From NCBI GenBank assembly GCA_020091685.1, contig CM034601.1, positions 16,483,320 through 16,547,319 of the forward strand: a stretch of DNA of 64,000 nucleotides, written 5' to 3'. The notes below the pieces were generated by a model. The model was not told where the DNA came from, made no database searches, and worked only from the letters and a program-made list of their open reading frames with translations. The position numbers were made by a program, and so were the translations under genes. Below, one piece after another: positions 51,340 through 62,416 of this stretch (position 1 is its first letter; each line of letters begins with the position of its first letter). The DNA comes from Lutjanus erythropterus. Its lineage: Eukaryota > Chordata > Actinopteri > Lutjaniformes > Lutjanidae.

Positions 51340-53385
51340 ATTTCCAGTAGATCTATATTATTGCCAGATTCCTCCCTTGTAACTGTAAACTGCATTATCC
51401 ACTAACTCTGGCTTAAACTTAACTACTATTTTCAGTCAATTACTCTGTCTATCATTTTCCTGGTTAATCAATTAGTTGTTTGGTCCATAAAATGTCAGAA
51501 AAAGGTTAAAATGTTGATAAGTATTTCCCAAAGCCCAGGATGACGTCCTCAAATGTCTTGTTTTGTCCACAACCCAAAGATATTAAGTTTACTGTCACAG
51601 AGGACTAAAGAAATCAGTAAATATTCACATTTAAGAGGTTGAAATCAGAGGATTTTGACTTTTCTTATCAGAAAAATCACTTAAAACAATTAATCAATTA
51701 TCAAAGTATTTGGTGATTAATATAGTAGCTTGACAACTAATCAATTAATCGTTGCAGTTCTAATGAGCACACATCGTCTTTCAATTAGCTTCGTATGTAC
51801 AGCCTATAAACATGAAGCAGAAATATGGAGCTAAAAGCTATCAAGTAATCAATCTTAAGGTCTATTTAATGCATTTACTATGATTTGATGTCTGTTGCCA
51901 CAGTCATATCCTAAATGGGACTATAGGCTCATAGGTAAACACGGCTATACACTGAATGAGTGCCTGCAAAAAGTAATATTTATGCAAATATTTATGTAAA
52001 GCTGTCAGAATTAGGCCAAAATAGATATTATGCTGAGGAAACTAATCAGGTAATCAATCTCAATGCCTATTCAGTGTATTTATTATGTTTTAATATCTGT
52101 TGCTACATTCACATCTTAATGAGCACTGCGGACTCATAAGTAAACACAGCCATAGCACTGAATGAGTGCCTGGTAAAAGTAATGATGTAAACTTGTTGGA
52201 ATAAGGAAAAACAATATTGTGCTAAAAATAATAAAATTATCAATCTCTGACCTAGCATACCTATTTAATGCATTTATCATGATTTGATGTCTGTTGCTAC
52301 ATTCACTGCAAGCTCATAAGTAAACACAGCCATAGCACTGAACGAGTGCCTGCTAATAGTGATTATTATGTGTAATGGTCAGAAAAACTAATAAAACACT
52401 GTTTGGTGTAGTCAGAGTGGTGAAGCTTTCTCAGTGAGTGAACATCCCACTGCTATGAGACAAACATACAGACTATATTGGAGCTGCAATTAGCAAAAGT
52501 TTTTATACTTATGTTAAGCTATTGAACACCAACCTCAGTCTGTCTCATTATAAAAAAAAAATCTAATGTAGTACTAAATTATTGCCAGGTTCCTCCCTTC
52601 CAACCATAAACTGTATCATCCACTAACACTAACTTAAACTGAACTGTAAAGCATTGATCTCTTTAAATCTGTGGTTTAATTGGGGATGAGCTCACTATCA
52701 TCTTTCAATTAGCTATTGTAAATGAAGAAAATGAGGCAAAAAATAATATGCTGAAGAAAATTATCACATTATCAACTTTGGGGCTTTAGTATACCTCTTT
52801 AATTCATTCATTATAATTTTATGCCTGTTGCTATATCCACATCTTCATAGGGACTACAGGCTTATGAGTGCACATATCAACACTTAATGAGCACCTGCTA
52901 GAAGTGATTATTACATACTTGCCAGAATTAGGCAAAAAAAATTATTTTGCTAGGATAAAATAATCAAATACTCAATTTTGAGGCGTAGTAGTATCTATGT
53001 AGTCCATTTATTATGATTTGCTACATTCACACCTAAATAAGGACTGTTGGCTCTTAGGTAAACATAGCCATAGCACTGAATGACTGCCTACTAAAAGTGA
53101 TTATTATGCTAACTTGTCAGAATTAGGCAAAAAAAAAAAAGATTGGGCTGCGAGAAAAAATCAATATCAAGGCCTAGTATACCTTTGTAAGACATTTATC
53201 ATGATTTCATACATTCATACAATACATCTTAATAGGGGCTGTAATCTCATAGTCAAACATATCTGTAGTAATGAATGAGTGCCTGCTAAAAGTGATTATT
53301 ATGTAGCCTAAACTTGTCGTAAAGACAAAGAAAACAATGTCTGGTCTAGCTAGCATAGTGAAATTTCCTCAATGTGCTGAACGTA
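51340..53385. repeat. Diverged ~180-205 bp tandem repeat with higher-order duplication
   Basis: The monomer mark 'CACAGCCATAGCACTGAATG then AGTGCCTG' recurs at about 51942, 52146, 52325, 52882, 53065 and 53261. A second mark, GTCAGAATTAGGCAAAA or a variant, recurs at about 52006, 52192, 52921 and 53114. The array falls in two blocks (about 51345-52450 and 52565-53385). Each has the same lead-in (TATTGCCAG-TTCCTCCC, then TCATCTTTCAATTAGCT or similar), about three monomers, and a similar exit (TGT-TGGT-TAG then TTTC-TCA-TG). The first block is split by an inserted element at 51430-51762. Confidence 0.75.
51430..51762. mobile_element. Non-autonomous element inserted in the tandem array
   Basis: The sequence from TTTTCAGTCAATTACTCTGT to TCAATTAATCGTTGCAGTTC is the ATTAATCGTTGCAG-type fish element also seen at 265-556. 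It is absent from the equivalent point of the second higher-order block, where only about 40 bases stand. Confidence 0.6.
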
Positions 53386-53880
53386 AAAATCACGGCGTAT
53401 ACAGTAATTAAAAGGCAGCCCATTAACCGTATTGTTATTGTGTTTTCATTCTAACTCAACGCCAAATCCTTTTAAAATGTCACATCCAGCGAGTAACTGT
53501 GCCTTACGGAAGGAGAAAGCGCGTCGTCTGTCTGCTACACGTGAAAACTCGATGTTTTCCTCACGCGTTTTCAAAGTCATAATTTGCAAATAAGCTCACG
53601 TGTATTGAGGAGAATGTACAATGGAGGCGGTTGATGAAGAAGGGTACAGCCCGTCCAACATGGTCTACACAACATTTTACAGCCGCCCGGTTCACTGGCT
53701 ACAAGCGCTCCATGTTGTCTCATTCATTTAACTTGCCTACTGTACACTGTGCTGCTCAACGTAGTGAATTCAATACTATGGCAAACACACTACACTACTA
53801 CCAGCTCCAGCATGCTCCGACAGAAATATTTTTGTATCCACGCGCCTCGGAAAACTTCAGTGACGTTTCACAAAAGGCAG

Positions 53881-53960
53881 CCAATCGGCGGTCGTCTTCT
53901 ATTAGGACAATGAAAAGCCTCTGGCCAATCAGGGGAGCGCCAGCCAGGGCGCTGGCCAAT
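53881..53960 (+). promoter_or_regulatory. hmgb1: hmgb1 promoter with three CCAAT boxes
   Basis: CCAAT pentamers at 53881-53885, 53925-53929 and 53956-53960, all on the plus strand and 30-45 bases apart, at the start of a CpG-rich region that runs to about 55400. No TATA box is seen. The first exon ends at 54081, so the start site should lie roughly between 53990 and 54040. Confidence 0.6.
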
Positions 53961-53989
53961 GGCGTGCGAGCCCCACCGAGAGTAATGTT

Positions 53990-54081
53990 AGAGAGCCGAA
54001 GACTGAAGACACTGCGTATCGCCTATGTTCCCTCACACACAGCCATTGCAGAGCATTGAGATCCAGCGATAGTCCCTATAG
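53990..54081 (+). other. hmgb1: hmgb1 non-coding first exon (5' boundary approximate)
   Basis: The sequence CCTATAG at 54075-54081 is followed by a strong donor, GTAAGTATC. It would splice to the acceptor at 56353-56354, leaving a 2.27-kb first intron. A non-coding exon 1 is usual for vertebrate HMGB1. Confidence 0.6.
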
Positions 54082-56369
54082 GTAAGTATCGCACACGGAA
54101 ATTTGAAGTGTTTGTAACGATGAGAATGACGATAACATTTAAAAATATCTTACATATGTGTCCGCCATGATGGAACGTGAAGCCTTTTACAGCTTGTAAA
54201 TAATTTTATCGCAAAAAAAACAACAAAAAATAGCCGGGCGCTTAGCAGGTAACATTACATTACCCTGCTTGGGAGTGTGGAGCCAGACGCTCTGTAAAAA
54301 AGACGAAATGAATATTAACCTTGACTGAATTCGACGAAAACCGTTGAATCCGTTAAATGCGAATAATTTTGAATATTACTGTCGTGTCATTTTCACAAAA
54401 TGGAGTCGAATCGAGCTGTAGTTATCGCGTAAAAATTCAGGAATGTCTAGCGGACAACACGGTTAGCGACAATGGTAGAAGACTCACCGTTAGCTAGCCA
54501 TTGGCATTGCAGTGCATTGCGAAGCTGAATGCCTGTCATGGGAAGAGTGCGGGGTTTTCCAACCGACATTAAAATTCACAAAAACATAAGAAAAAGAGAG
54601 ACCGTTTCAAAATACATATGTACGTATGTTTGTTTGTCGCAATTCGCCCGAGAAGACGGCGAAAAAATTACCTCACGATCTGCGCTTTACTGTAATGGCT
54701 GACTGTATTCGCATAGGAGGCAAGGCAGCGAGGCAAATGGGAAGCCAGTGACAGAGGCGCAGTTCAGTTCAACTTTTTCTAACCGTGTTTTCTCGCGAAA
54801 CAAACCCGCAACTATAGCATGCAACGGCGGCAAAAGAAAATTCAACCCTTCGTGATTAAAACGACACCCTTCGGAGATTTTTCCGATGCTTTTAAGGGGT
54901 TTAAATCCGGGGTTGAAATGAAGTGGTCGCCGCGGTCGCTCTGCCCTCTATTGCATGCAGTGCAATGGCTGTGCGTTGACACAAAGAGAAGGAGCCATAT
55001 TCTCCATGTTAGTGGATGAAGACGAGCGGCCATTAGGAGCTCATAGAAACCAAGTCAGTAGCACAGCCCGCTCATAGACACAGTGCAGACCCAATGTATT
55101 ACTATACAAACCGGCTAGTGCAATAGGAATCAATCGGGGAAATATTTTGTCAAGATCGCCGGCTTTTTAGACATATTTGTCGAGTTGCAAAGCGAACTGG
55201 GAGGCGGGAGGAGACATTTGAGGGGGACTTTCTTTCATGAAGAAGGCATTCTCACAAAATGGAAGAAGAAATATTGCCGTCGTTGTTGACCTCCTTTTCC
55301 TCAACGAAAGCCTATGCGCCATTACTACTTCGGTCGACGCAGTTTAACTGGGAGTTACAGTAGCATTTAATAGGAAAACGTAAAGGGAAAAATAGCGGTT
55401 TTAAAGATTTTAGACAAAGATGCAGAATTATTTACAGAATAAGAGAATTTGAAGACTAATAGGAAATGAGTGCTAGATCACATCGAATCGCAGTTTTGAG
55501 TGCTTTATTTTCAATAAACACGTATTTGTCTGTAATTTGTGTCTTTTTTGTGTCAAAGTTATTTGCTTGATGAAAACATGATCTGAATGAGACAGGGGAT
55601 TTCCTGAAGGCCTATTCTTATTGCATATGAGGTTTGAGGGTATTTTTTTCCAAAAACACGAGTCTTTTTTTTTTTTCCAAGTCCACGGTTATACTCCTAC
55701 ACAGAGCTGTAGTTTATGTTCAGCACTTATGCTGTAGGAAGTTTTGTAGCCTTCACGCACGGGCGGGAAAGTATATCTCTACAAGGAAAACATACATTTC
55801 GTGATGTTTTTATGCGATTTCCGTTTTGAACCGGTGGCGATGTGTTTAGCCAGTTTTAACCCACCAAAATGGGAGTTGACCACGGACCAGTGAGTTTTAT
55901 GTGGAGGCCACAGTACAGATTGCATCAATAAGTAAAAGTCGTTTTCATTGCATTAGCTCCGTCCGTGCTGAGTTCACGGGTCCTAACTTCGTGCAGTTTG
56001 ACAGCAGCGAGGGCGGGTCACTGAAATAGTGCTATCAATACTAGTGTGGTCAATGGAGGGAAATAAAAAAGACGTGCTCATTGTATAGTATGAGCAGCAT
56101 GGTAGGTGGGCGAGGACTATAAACAATACATTATTTATAAAAATCTAAATTTAGAATAGATTGAAGAGATAGTTAAACAAGGCAAATTTTAAATTTTAAG
56201 GCAAATTTTTTTTTTTTTTTGTTATGTTTATAATTGTTAATGAAAAATTTGGGCCATCAACCCCAGCCGGTTGGCAATACAATCAAAATGATTTTTGAAT
56301 ACCTGAGCAGTTGCACAGCTAATCTATACTTATCAAACAACGTTTTGTTTTTAGATAACTGTTATCAGG

Positions 56370-57462
56370 ATGGGGAGAGAGCCGAGAGAGCCGGGAAAGC
56401 CGAGGGGCAAGATGTCCTCCTATGCATATTTTGTCCAGACCTGTCGGGAGGAGCACAAGAAGAAACACCCTGATGCTTCGGTTAACTTCGCCGAGTTCTC
56501 CAAGAAGTGCTCTGAGCGATGGAAGGTAGGAGAAAATGGATTGTTGTCTCATAAACCTGAAGTCTGGTTATTTTGTCGCTTAATGAGTGTAATATAATTT
56601 CTATAATTCAAGTGCTGGATGTTGTTGTGCAGTTTAAAATGATGCAGCACTTTCTAAATCAGAATACTTAAGTGCAAAGGCTGTTGCCACAGACAGTAAA
56701 ATCAGCAAATTACCCTCCGTTTTCAGACCATGTCTCCCAAGGAGAAGAGCAAGTTTGAGGACCTGGCCAGGCAGGACAAGGCACGCTATGAGAGGGAGAT
56801 GCTGACCTATGTTCCAGCCAGGGGAGGCAAGAAGAAGAAGTTCAAGGACCCTAATGCCCCCAAGAGACCTCCGTAAGTACTGCATGTCAACACTTAAATG
56901 TTTTTACAGCCTCTTGCAATAGAAAAGGTCTCTTTTTGCAGAGCAAAACCAATCTGAATCAGGGGCAGCTGACTCACGCATGTTAAGCTGGATAAATGAG
57001 AAGCTAATTCTTTGTCTTGCTTTTTTTTTTTTTTTCCCCCCAGATCTGCTTTCTTCATCTTCTGCTCAGAGTTCCGCCCTAAGGTGAAAGGTGAGTCCCC
57101 TGGTCTGTCCATCGGCGAGGTGGCCAAGCGGCTGGGTGAGATGTGGAATGGCACCTCCTCAGAGGACAAGCAGCCCTTTGAGAAGAAGGCCGCTAAGCTG
57201 AAGGAGAGATATGAGAAGGTAAGGAAATTTTGCACATTTTACAAATGATTACTTTGTCATTGTTTTGATCCCGATGCTAATTTGCCGTATTTTCATTTCT
57301 TCATCGCAGGAAGTTGCAGCATATCGCCAAAAGACCAAAGGAGGCAGTGCTCCAGCAGGAAAAGCCCCAGCCAAGGCAGAGAAGAAGGTAGAGGAAGACG
57401 ATGATGACGAGGAAGACGACGATGACGAGGAGGAGGAAGACTACGATGATGATGATGAGTAG
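56370..57462 (+). CDS. hmgb1: High mobility group protein B1 (hmgb1b-like)
   Basis: Coding exons 56370-56525, 56727-56872, 57044-57218 and 57310-57462 join in phase: 630 bp, 209 residues plus stop (human 215). HMG box A covers about residues 11-81 ([20 protein letters not shown]), box B about 97-165 ([20 protein letters not shown]), and an acidic tail of about 22 Asp/Glu with one Tyr ends the protein. The three redox cysteines are present as Cys25, Cys47 and Cys108, each shifted by two from human 23/45/106, because the N-terminus has a small insertion ([14 protein letters not shown] against MGKDP-KPRGK). HMGB1 bends DNA as a chromatin protein and acts outside cells as an alarmin. Box B ([25 protein letters not shown]) fits HMGB1 rather than HMGB2 or HMGB3, and the uspl1 neighbour agrees. 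Teleosts often keep two copies; which one this is cannot be decided here. Confidence 0.95.
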
Positions 57463-57989
57463 ACAGCGAGTGGCATATATAGTGGTCATTTTCTTGTTTA
57501 TAAAGCATTTAACCCCCTTGTACACACTTCACTTACTGAAAGAAAATACATTAGTATCCAAGGGGTAAAAAAAAAAACAACAAAAAAGGCTGTGTATATC
57601 AGTTGTTTTTATGCTGTACAGTTTTTTTCTCCTTTTTGTATAGTTAACACTACACAAGTGTCGTGTCTGTATCTTTCTGCCAGTCTTATTTTTTCAGTGA
57701 TAGTTCCTAGACCACTATCCTTCCTGGTACAGTGTAAAGGGGTGGGCTTACAGTATTTACCCTAGCTAGAGGTGCACAGCACATAAAAAAAAACGTTCTG
57801 AGTTAGATCTGAGTGTTTCTTCCTTCTTTTTTTTTTCCTCTTTTTTCCTGTGTGTTTTTATTTTAAATGACATGTTATCAAATTTGACGTATCACGGTTG
57901 TTTTACTGATCTTTACGTACCACTGTAATAGCAAAAGTAAGAAAAAAAACGCCTTGTTTATTGTTGAAATTTAAATTGCTTCTGATGTC

Positions 57990-58012
57990 AATAAACATTT
58001 TTTTTTAATAAA
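57990..58012 (+). terminator. hmgb1: hmgb1 poly(A) signals (two)
   Basis: AATAAA at 57990-57995 and again at 58007-58012, followed by the GT-rich stretch TTTTGTGTTGTGTGTT. This gives a 3' UTR of about 560 bases. Confidence 0.75.
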
Positions 58013-58349
58013 TCAGTTTTGTGTTGTGTGTTCAGAGGGGGGGGTATTGAAAGGTTCGGCTCATTTTCCTACAGGTTTCTGTCTCTTAAGATTAAACGGG
58101 TTCAAGTTTTTTGGTGAGAGCAGACTAATTTGCTTTGCTAGTTTTAAAAAAACATGTTTTCTGGAATAGTAGTAGTAAGATGAGTAGAGTAAATGGCAGT
58201 TTTCTGCACTGGATATCAATACAACTAGAAAAAAAAACAACAGATTATTAAATATCAAACAAAAGTCTATCTCTGCTTGGAAGTGAACAGCTCTGAGTGA
58301 GACTATCCTGCTCAGTAAATGTTTAAGACCTAACAGCCATTAATTTTTA

Positions 58350-59560
58350 TCCTTCTTGAGGTGAGCCTTCCCTCGCCGTCTACTCAGTAAAGTAAAATGG
58401 AGTTGACATTATGATGCTGGGAGACAATTAAATAGAGCGAGAAAACATCTAACGACCCGAGCCTTGATAAACAGTTCCTATGAAGTATGACTCATCACCA
58501 AAACTGTTTATGTATCGTGTGTATTTTAGCCCACTGTGGTTGTATGCAAACGAGCTGTGCGCAGGAGCTCCTTTGCCCCGGTGGAGGTGCACTGAAAGTA
58601 GCATTATTGTCTGCTGCTCTGCATGCTAACATGCATCACTGACTGTTCTTGTTTTATTTAGATACAGCTGCTTCATCTCTCACGTACTCTCTAGGTCCTA
58701 TCCAGGGTAAAAAAAAAAAAAAAAACCCAACCATTTATATAAGAAGGATTATGTGCTTTGAAAAACCCAGTGACATAAGAATATGGCTGGTGTGTACTAC
58801 CCACTGCGATCCAAACCTAAAAGGGACATACATACTGTACACTGGGGCCGTCACCAACACGGTCGCCCCCATGGGAGAGAGCTCATTGAGGCAGGGGGGT
58901 TACCATCGCTCAGCCTGAGCTTATACAAGTGTTCATAGATATGAGCAGCACAGATTTGCCTCTGATCTGTGGTGTAAATTACAAGGATGTGTCTTCTTGC
59001 TGAGCCTTTGCACTGATATCTCTGCTTTGGCCTGCCGAATGAGCCTTGGTGTGGAGTAGGCTAGAGGACAGGCACACACAGGGCAGCAGCTGACCTCTGC
59101 ACCGCTCTGATAAAGCCCAGCCAGGCAGGCCGTCCCCGAAGGTGACATAGCCTCCTGCTATCCCCGATCAGTCCCAGCATTTACTATTAAATTTAAATCC
59201 AGGGTGGATGATGGAGAAATTATCTAAAACCCCTCAGCCTTGGGTCACATCATGCATGTGTTGTCTGCATTTGCCATTGTTGCTTAAAAATAGCAAAGCT
59301 AACTTGAGGCATCCGTGGTATACAATCACCAGAATGTGAGACAAGCTGCTGTCACCGCTCATTATTATTTCCCTGCTGTTTCTGTTTGTGTGCAATATGC
59401 AATATGGCCTGCTTGCAGTTAAAATGCCGAATGTTTACAGTCATATTCAGTGAATTGGCCAACAGATTGTACTTCTCATAATGCACTGGATCGCGCTGCT
59501 GAGAGGCAGGAAATAAAGAGGGAAACTATGCAGAAACAGTTGCAGCGCCTTGTGTCTGCA
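58350..59560. promoter_or_regulatory. Candidate conserved non-coding blocks downstream of hmgb1
   Basis: Repeat-poor, compositionally balanced sequence, unlike the flanks, with no coding potential. Two sub-blocks look most complex: about 58370-58640 and 58990-59520. Calling them regulatory is inference. Confidence 0.25.
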
Positions 59561-60933
59561 CTCAGCTGTTGATCAGTGTCTGCTGTATGGGCCTGTACAG
59601 GCCAGAAGTGCGCATACAGTATAGCTGGGTTAGCTACACAGCGCCACTCCAAAGCCTGTTAATCCCAGCCACCTGGTGTCCACTGTTAGTACACACTGCC
59701 TCCAATCAGTGGTCTCAGGGCGACACCTAGCGGTCACATTCTGAAACTGCAACAAAACTGGTGATAAAATCTATAATTAGGTGCTTTCAAAACAGAGACT
59801 TTTTAACCAATCTTTAATTTAAATAATAAATCAATGGAAAAGGGTTGAGATATAGTCTATCACTTAAGTACAATGAGACAGGCCTATTAAACCTTTTTTT
59901 GGAGAGGGCAAACCTGAAAAAAGTCAAAGTCCAAAGGGCTGTACGTTTACATTTCCTATTTCTGACCTGTAAAGTTAGGATTTTAAATGTGTAAAACAAT
60001 GCGTGCTTTAATTTTTCTCCACTTTATCACCTTTCATAATTGGAAAAGAAACATTACTCATAAATGTACAGGAAAAATAACAAGGTATGTTTGTAATCCT
60101 GGATTAGAAATCTGTCTGTGCTCAACTTCCCATGCTGTCTGCTGTCTTGCCATCGCCAGTCTCCCCTCATGTACCTACATGCGTGTTTTTTATTGTCGTT
60201 TTGCTGAGTTGGACTGATTTATGCACTTTGTGTTTTGTGTGTTATGTCTGTGCTTCTGCTTTGCATGTTTTGGTGTCTCACAGTGCAGCATGATATTGTC
60301 TTTAGTCCATGTTTCTGTTAATATTAATATCCCTAATTTCTTTGCTTTGCATATGTTGTTTTATGTGTCGTATGTTTTAAATAGTACTTGACAACGTAGT
60401 ATAAGGGCTTCATGAATAATATTTCTATTAACTTTACTATTCTCTCTTCTTTTTTTTAACTATTGTTCTGCATGTTTATAAATGATAAGTGGTGAATAAC
60501 TTTGGAAATGTAACCTTACGTTCTATATTCTGCTTTCAGGCTGATTTTGTAACATCTGTCTGGGGACTACAGATGAAAAATAGCCTCTTGGCTAACTCTG
60601 CAGCGTTTACAATAATGTTTATTAATGTTCATGGTCCTTGTTAAATAATAAACCAATGAAATTAAAAAATAGGAGAAGCTTGTTGTTTTAATAAACATAA
60701 TGTTGCATTTAACATTTTTTAATCTAAATTCTCTCAACCTGAGTTATAACCTTTTATTAAAATAGGTTTCTTTGTTCTTAACAACAGACTTAACCGATGA
60801 ATGGGCTCATTTGCCCACTAATAACATGATTTTTATAATAAACAATGTGAGTATCTATAATGGTGCTCAAAGTGCCAAAAAATACATTTGAAAAACTCAA
60901 CAGCAACGTCTCCTTCCAGAAAACACGACCGTG
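59561..60933. other. Gene-free stretch
   Basis: No exon or clear repeat recognised. AT-rich with scattered T-runs. Confidence 0.4.
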
Positions 60934-61086
60934 TTACTCAAGATGATCCATAGACCTCGTCGTGACTAGTTTTGTGTGTGAACTACTTTCTTTTTAAGTT
61001 TAGAGTCTAGTATGTATGTAAGAATGAAAGAAAATAGTTCCAACCTGAAACTGCTGACAACAAGGTCTGTGGATTATCTTGAGTAA
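60934..61086. repeat. Imperfect hairpin of about 60-bp arms
   Basis: The left arm starts TTACTCAAGATGATCCATAG; the right arm in reverse complement starts TTACTCAAGATAATCCACAG. Similarity continues for about 60 bases. It is part of a dispersed fish element; sequence related to its left flank (AAAGTGCCAAAAA, TTTGAAAAACTCAA) is at 61860-61910. Confidence 0.6.
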
Positions 61087-61699
61087 CTACAGTTAAGTTG
61101 TTCTTTAAACTACAAGTGTTGCTGGAATACTGACCTGTTCATATTTTACTTAAAGTAAAAGTAAGTATAAGAGTTCAGTCTCTAAAAAATGGAACATAAG
61201 AGCTTATGAAATGTTTTGAATGCAAAATCTTCATCTGCTAAGTAACTATATCTGTCAAATACAGTATTTCAGTTACTGAGCACTGTTATAATCCTTAAAA
61301 GTGAACTACCAGCAGTAAAACAGACAGCTGAATGAGACTAATTCAAAACATTACATTATTACAACTACTACTGAAATATATATATATATTTTATAGTACA
61401 TGCAAATGATTTTGTGGCTCATTTCATATTTAACTTCTGCTTGATGAAGAGATGTATAATTTTATGTATGTATAAACTGAACTAGAGCCGAGTTTGTTTG
61501 CTGAACTTAGATCAAATGCACTTTTCACAGTTCTTTTACTGGTTAATGTAGAATTATCATATATTTTGTGCTTTATTGTACATATCCGGGGCTTGTTTCT
61601 GATGTCATATTAAGCTGTTTGTTTGTGTGTTGACACATCTGATGTCAGTTCTGGACCTGTGCTATAAACCAATTTTAGTTATTGTCATTTGTCACCAAC

Positions 61700-62110
61700 A
61701 TTAAAGGGACAGATGAGCTACAAAATCAAAAGTACACATTTTTCCTCCTATCTGTGGTGCGATTCATCAATCCAGATTGTGTTGTTGTGAGTTAGCAGCC
61801 ATAGAGATGTCTGCTGTCTCTCAAATAAAATGGAACCAGACTGCACTCGGCTTGTGGTGCTTAAAGTGCCAAAAACCCCCAAAACATTTTGAAAAACTCA
61901 AAAAGCAATGTCTCTTTGCAAAAAAATCATGACAAGATCCACAGACCTTGTTGTTAGCAAGAAAACGAAGCAGTTTCCTTGGTTGTGAACAGTTTCATGT
62001 AAGAAGTATTTGCTTTCTACCAAACGACACCTGCCAACTGTATCACTGTGCAGAAGGAAGCGTGCGTCTACTCGTGGTAGACGTTTCTACAGCTTACACT
62101 AAAACAATAT
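61700..62110. repeat. Dispersed fish repeat related to the 60.9-kb hairpin
   Basis: Contains TTAAAGGGACAGATGAGCTA at the start, AGAGATGTCTGCTGTCTCTC, AAAGTGCCAAAAACCCCCAA and CAGACCTTGTTGTTAGCAAG. The order is that of a common palindromic fish element; ends are blurred. Confidence 0.5.
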
Positions 62111-62240
62111 AGATGGATGAATAGCACTAGATTTAAGAGTAAAAATATGTATTTTTCATTTTGTGGTGATAGTCCCTGTTCCTTGCATCTGTACTTTCCA
62201 TACATTTGCATAGAATGACATATAATCATGCTGATATGAT

Positions 62241-62264
62241 GTGTGTGTGTGTGCGTGTGTGTGT
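62241..62264. repeat. (GT)n short microsatellite
   Basis: Twelve GT units with one GC interruption. Confidence 0.9.
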
Positions 62265-62340
62265 TATCTATTCCTGCTGCAAATAAATCATATTAAAGTT
62301 TAATTTTTCCAAATATTAACATCTTATCATATTGTTTCAG

Positions 62341-62416
62341 GTGCCACTAACTCATCCTACTTTAACAAGATATTTTTAATTCAGAGGAAGTTCAGAAAAT
62401 TGGCGAACCAGTCCAG
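62341..62416 (+). other. Exon-like segment of unknown identity
   Basis: A good acceptor (ATATTGTTTCAG) precedes 62341 and a strong donor (CAG, GTAGGTATG) follows 62416. One of the three frames is open through all 76 bases (ATNSSYFNKIFLIQRKFRKL...). No family is recognised. It could be a non-coding RNA exon or chance. Confidence 0.2.

Noticed and set aside
51340-53385. Regularly spaced repeats considered as CRISPR-like
   Set aside because: Monomers of about 190 bp with no unique spacers, in a eukaryotic genome; a tandem array explains them.
53631-54059. 142-codon plus-strand open frame upstream of hmgb1
   Set aside because: It covers the CCAAT-box promoter and first-exon region of hmgb1, is CpG-rich, and its translation has no family resemblance or codon pattern of a protein.
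54819-55033. Opposed open frames in hmgb1 intron 1
   Set aside because: Within the CpG-rich first intron; no conservation signal or splice sites seen.
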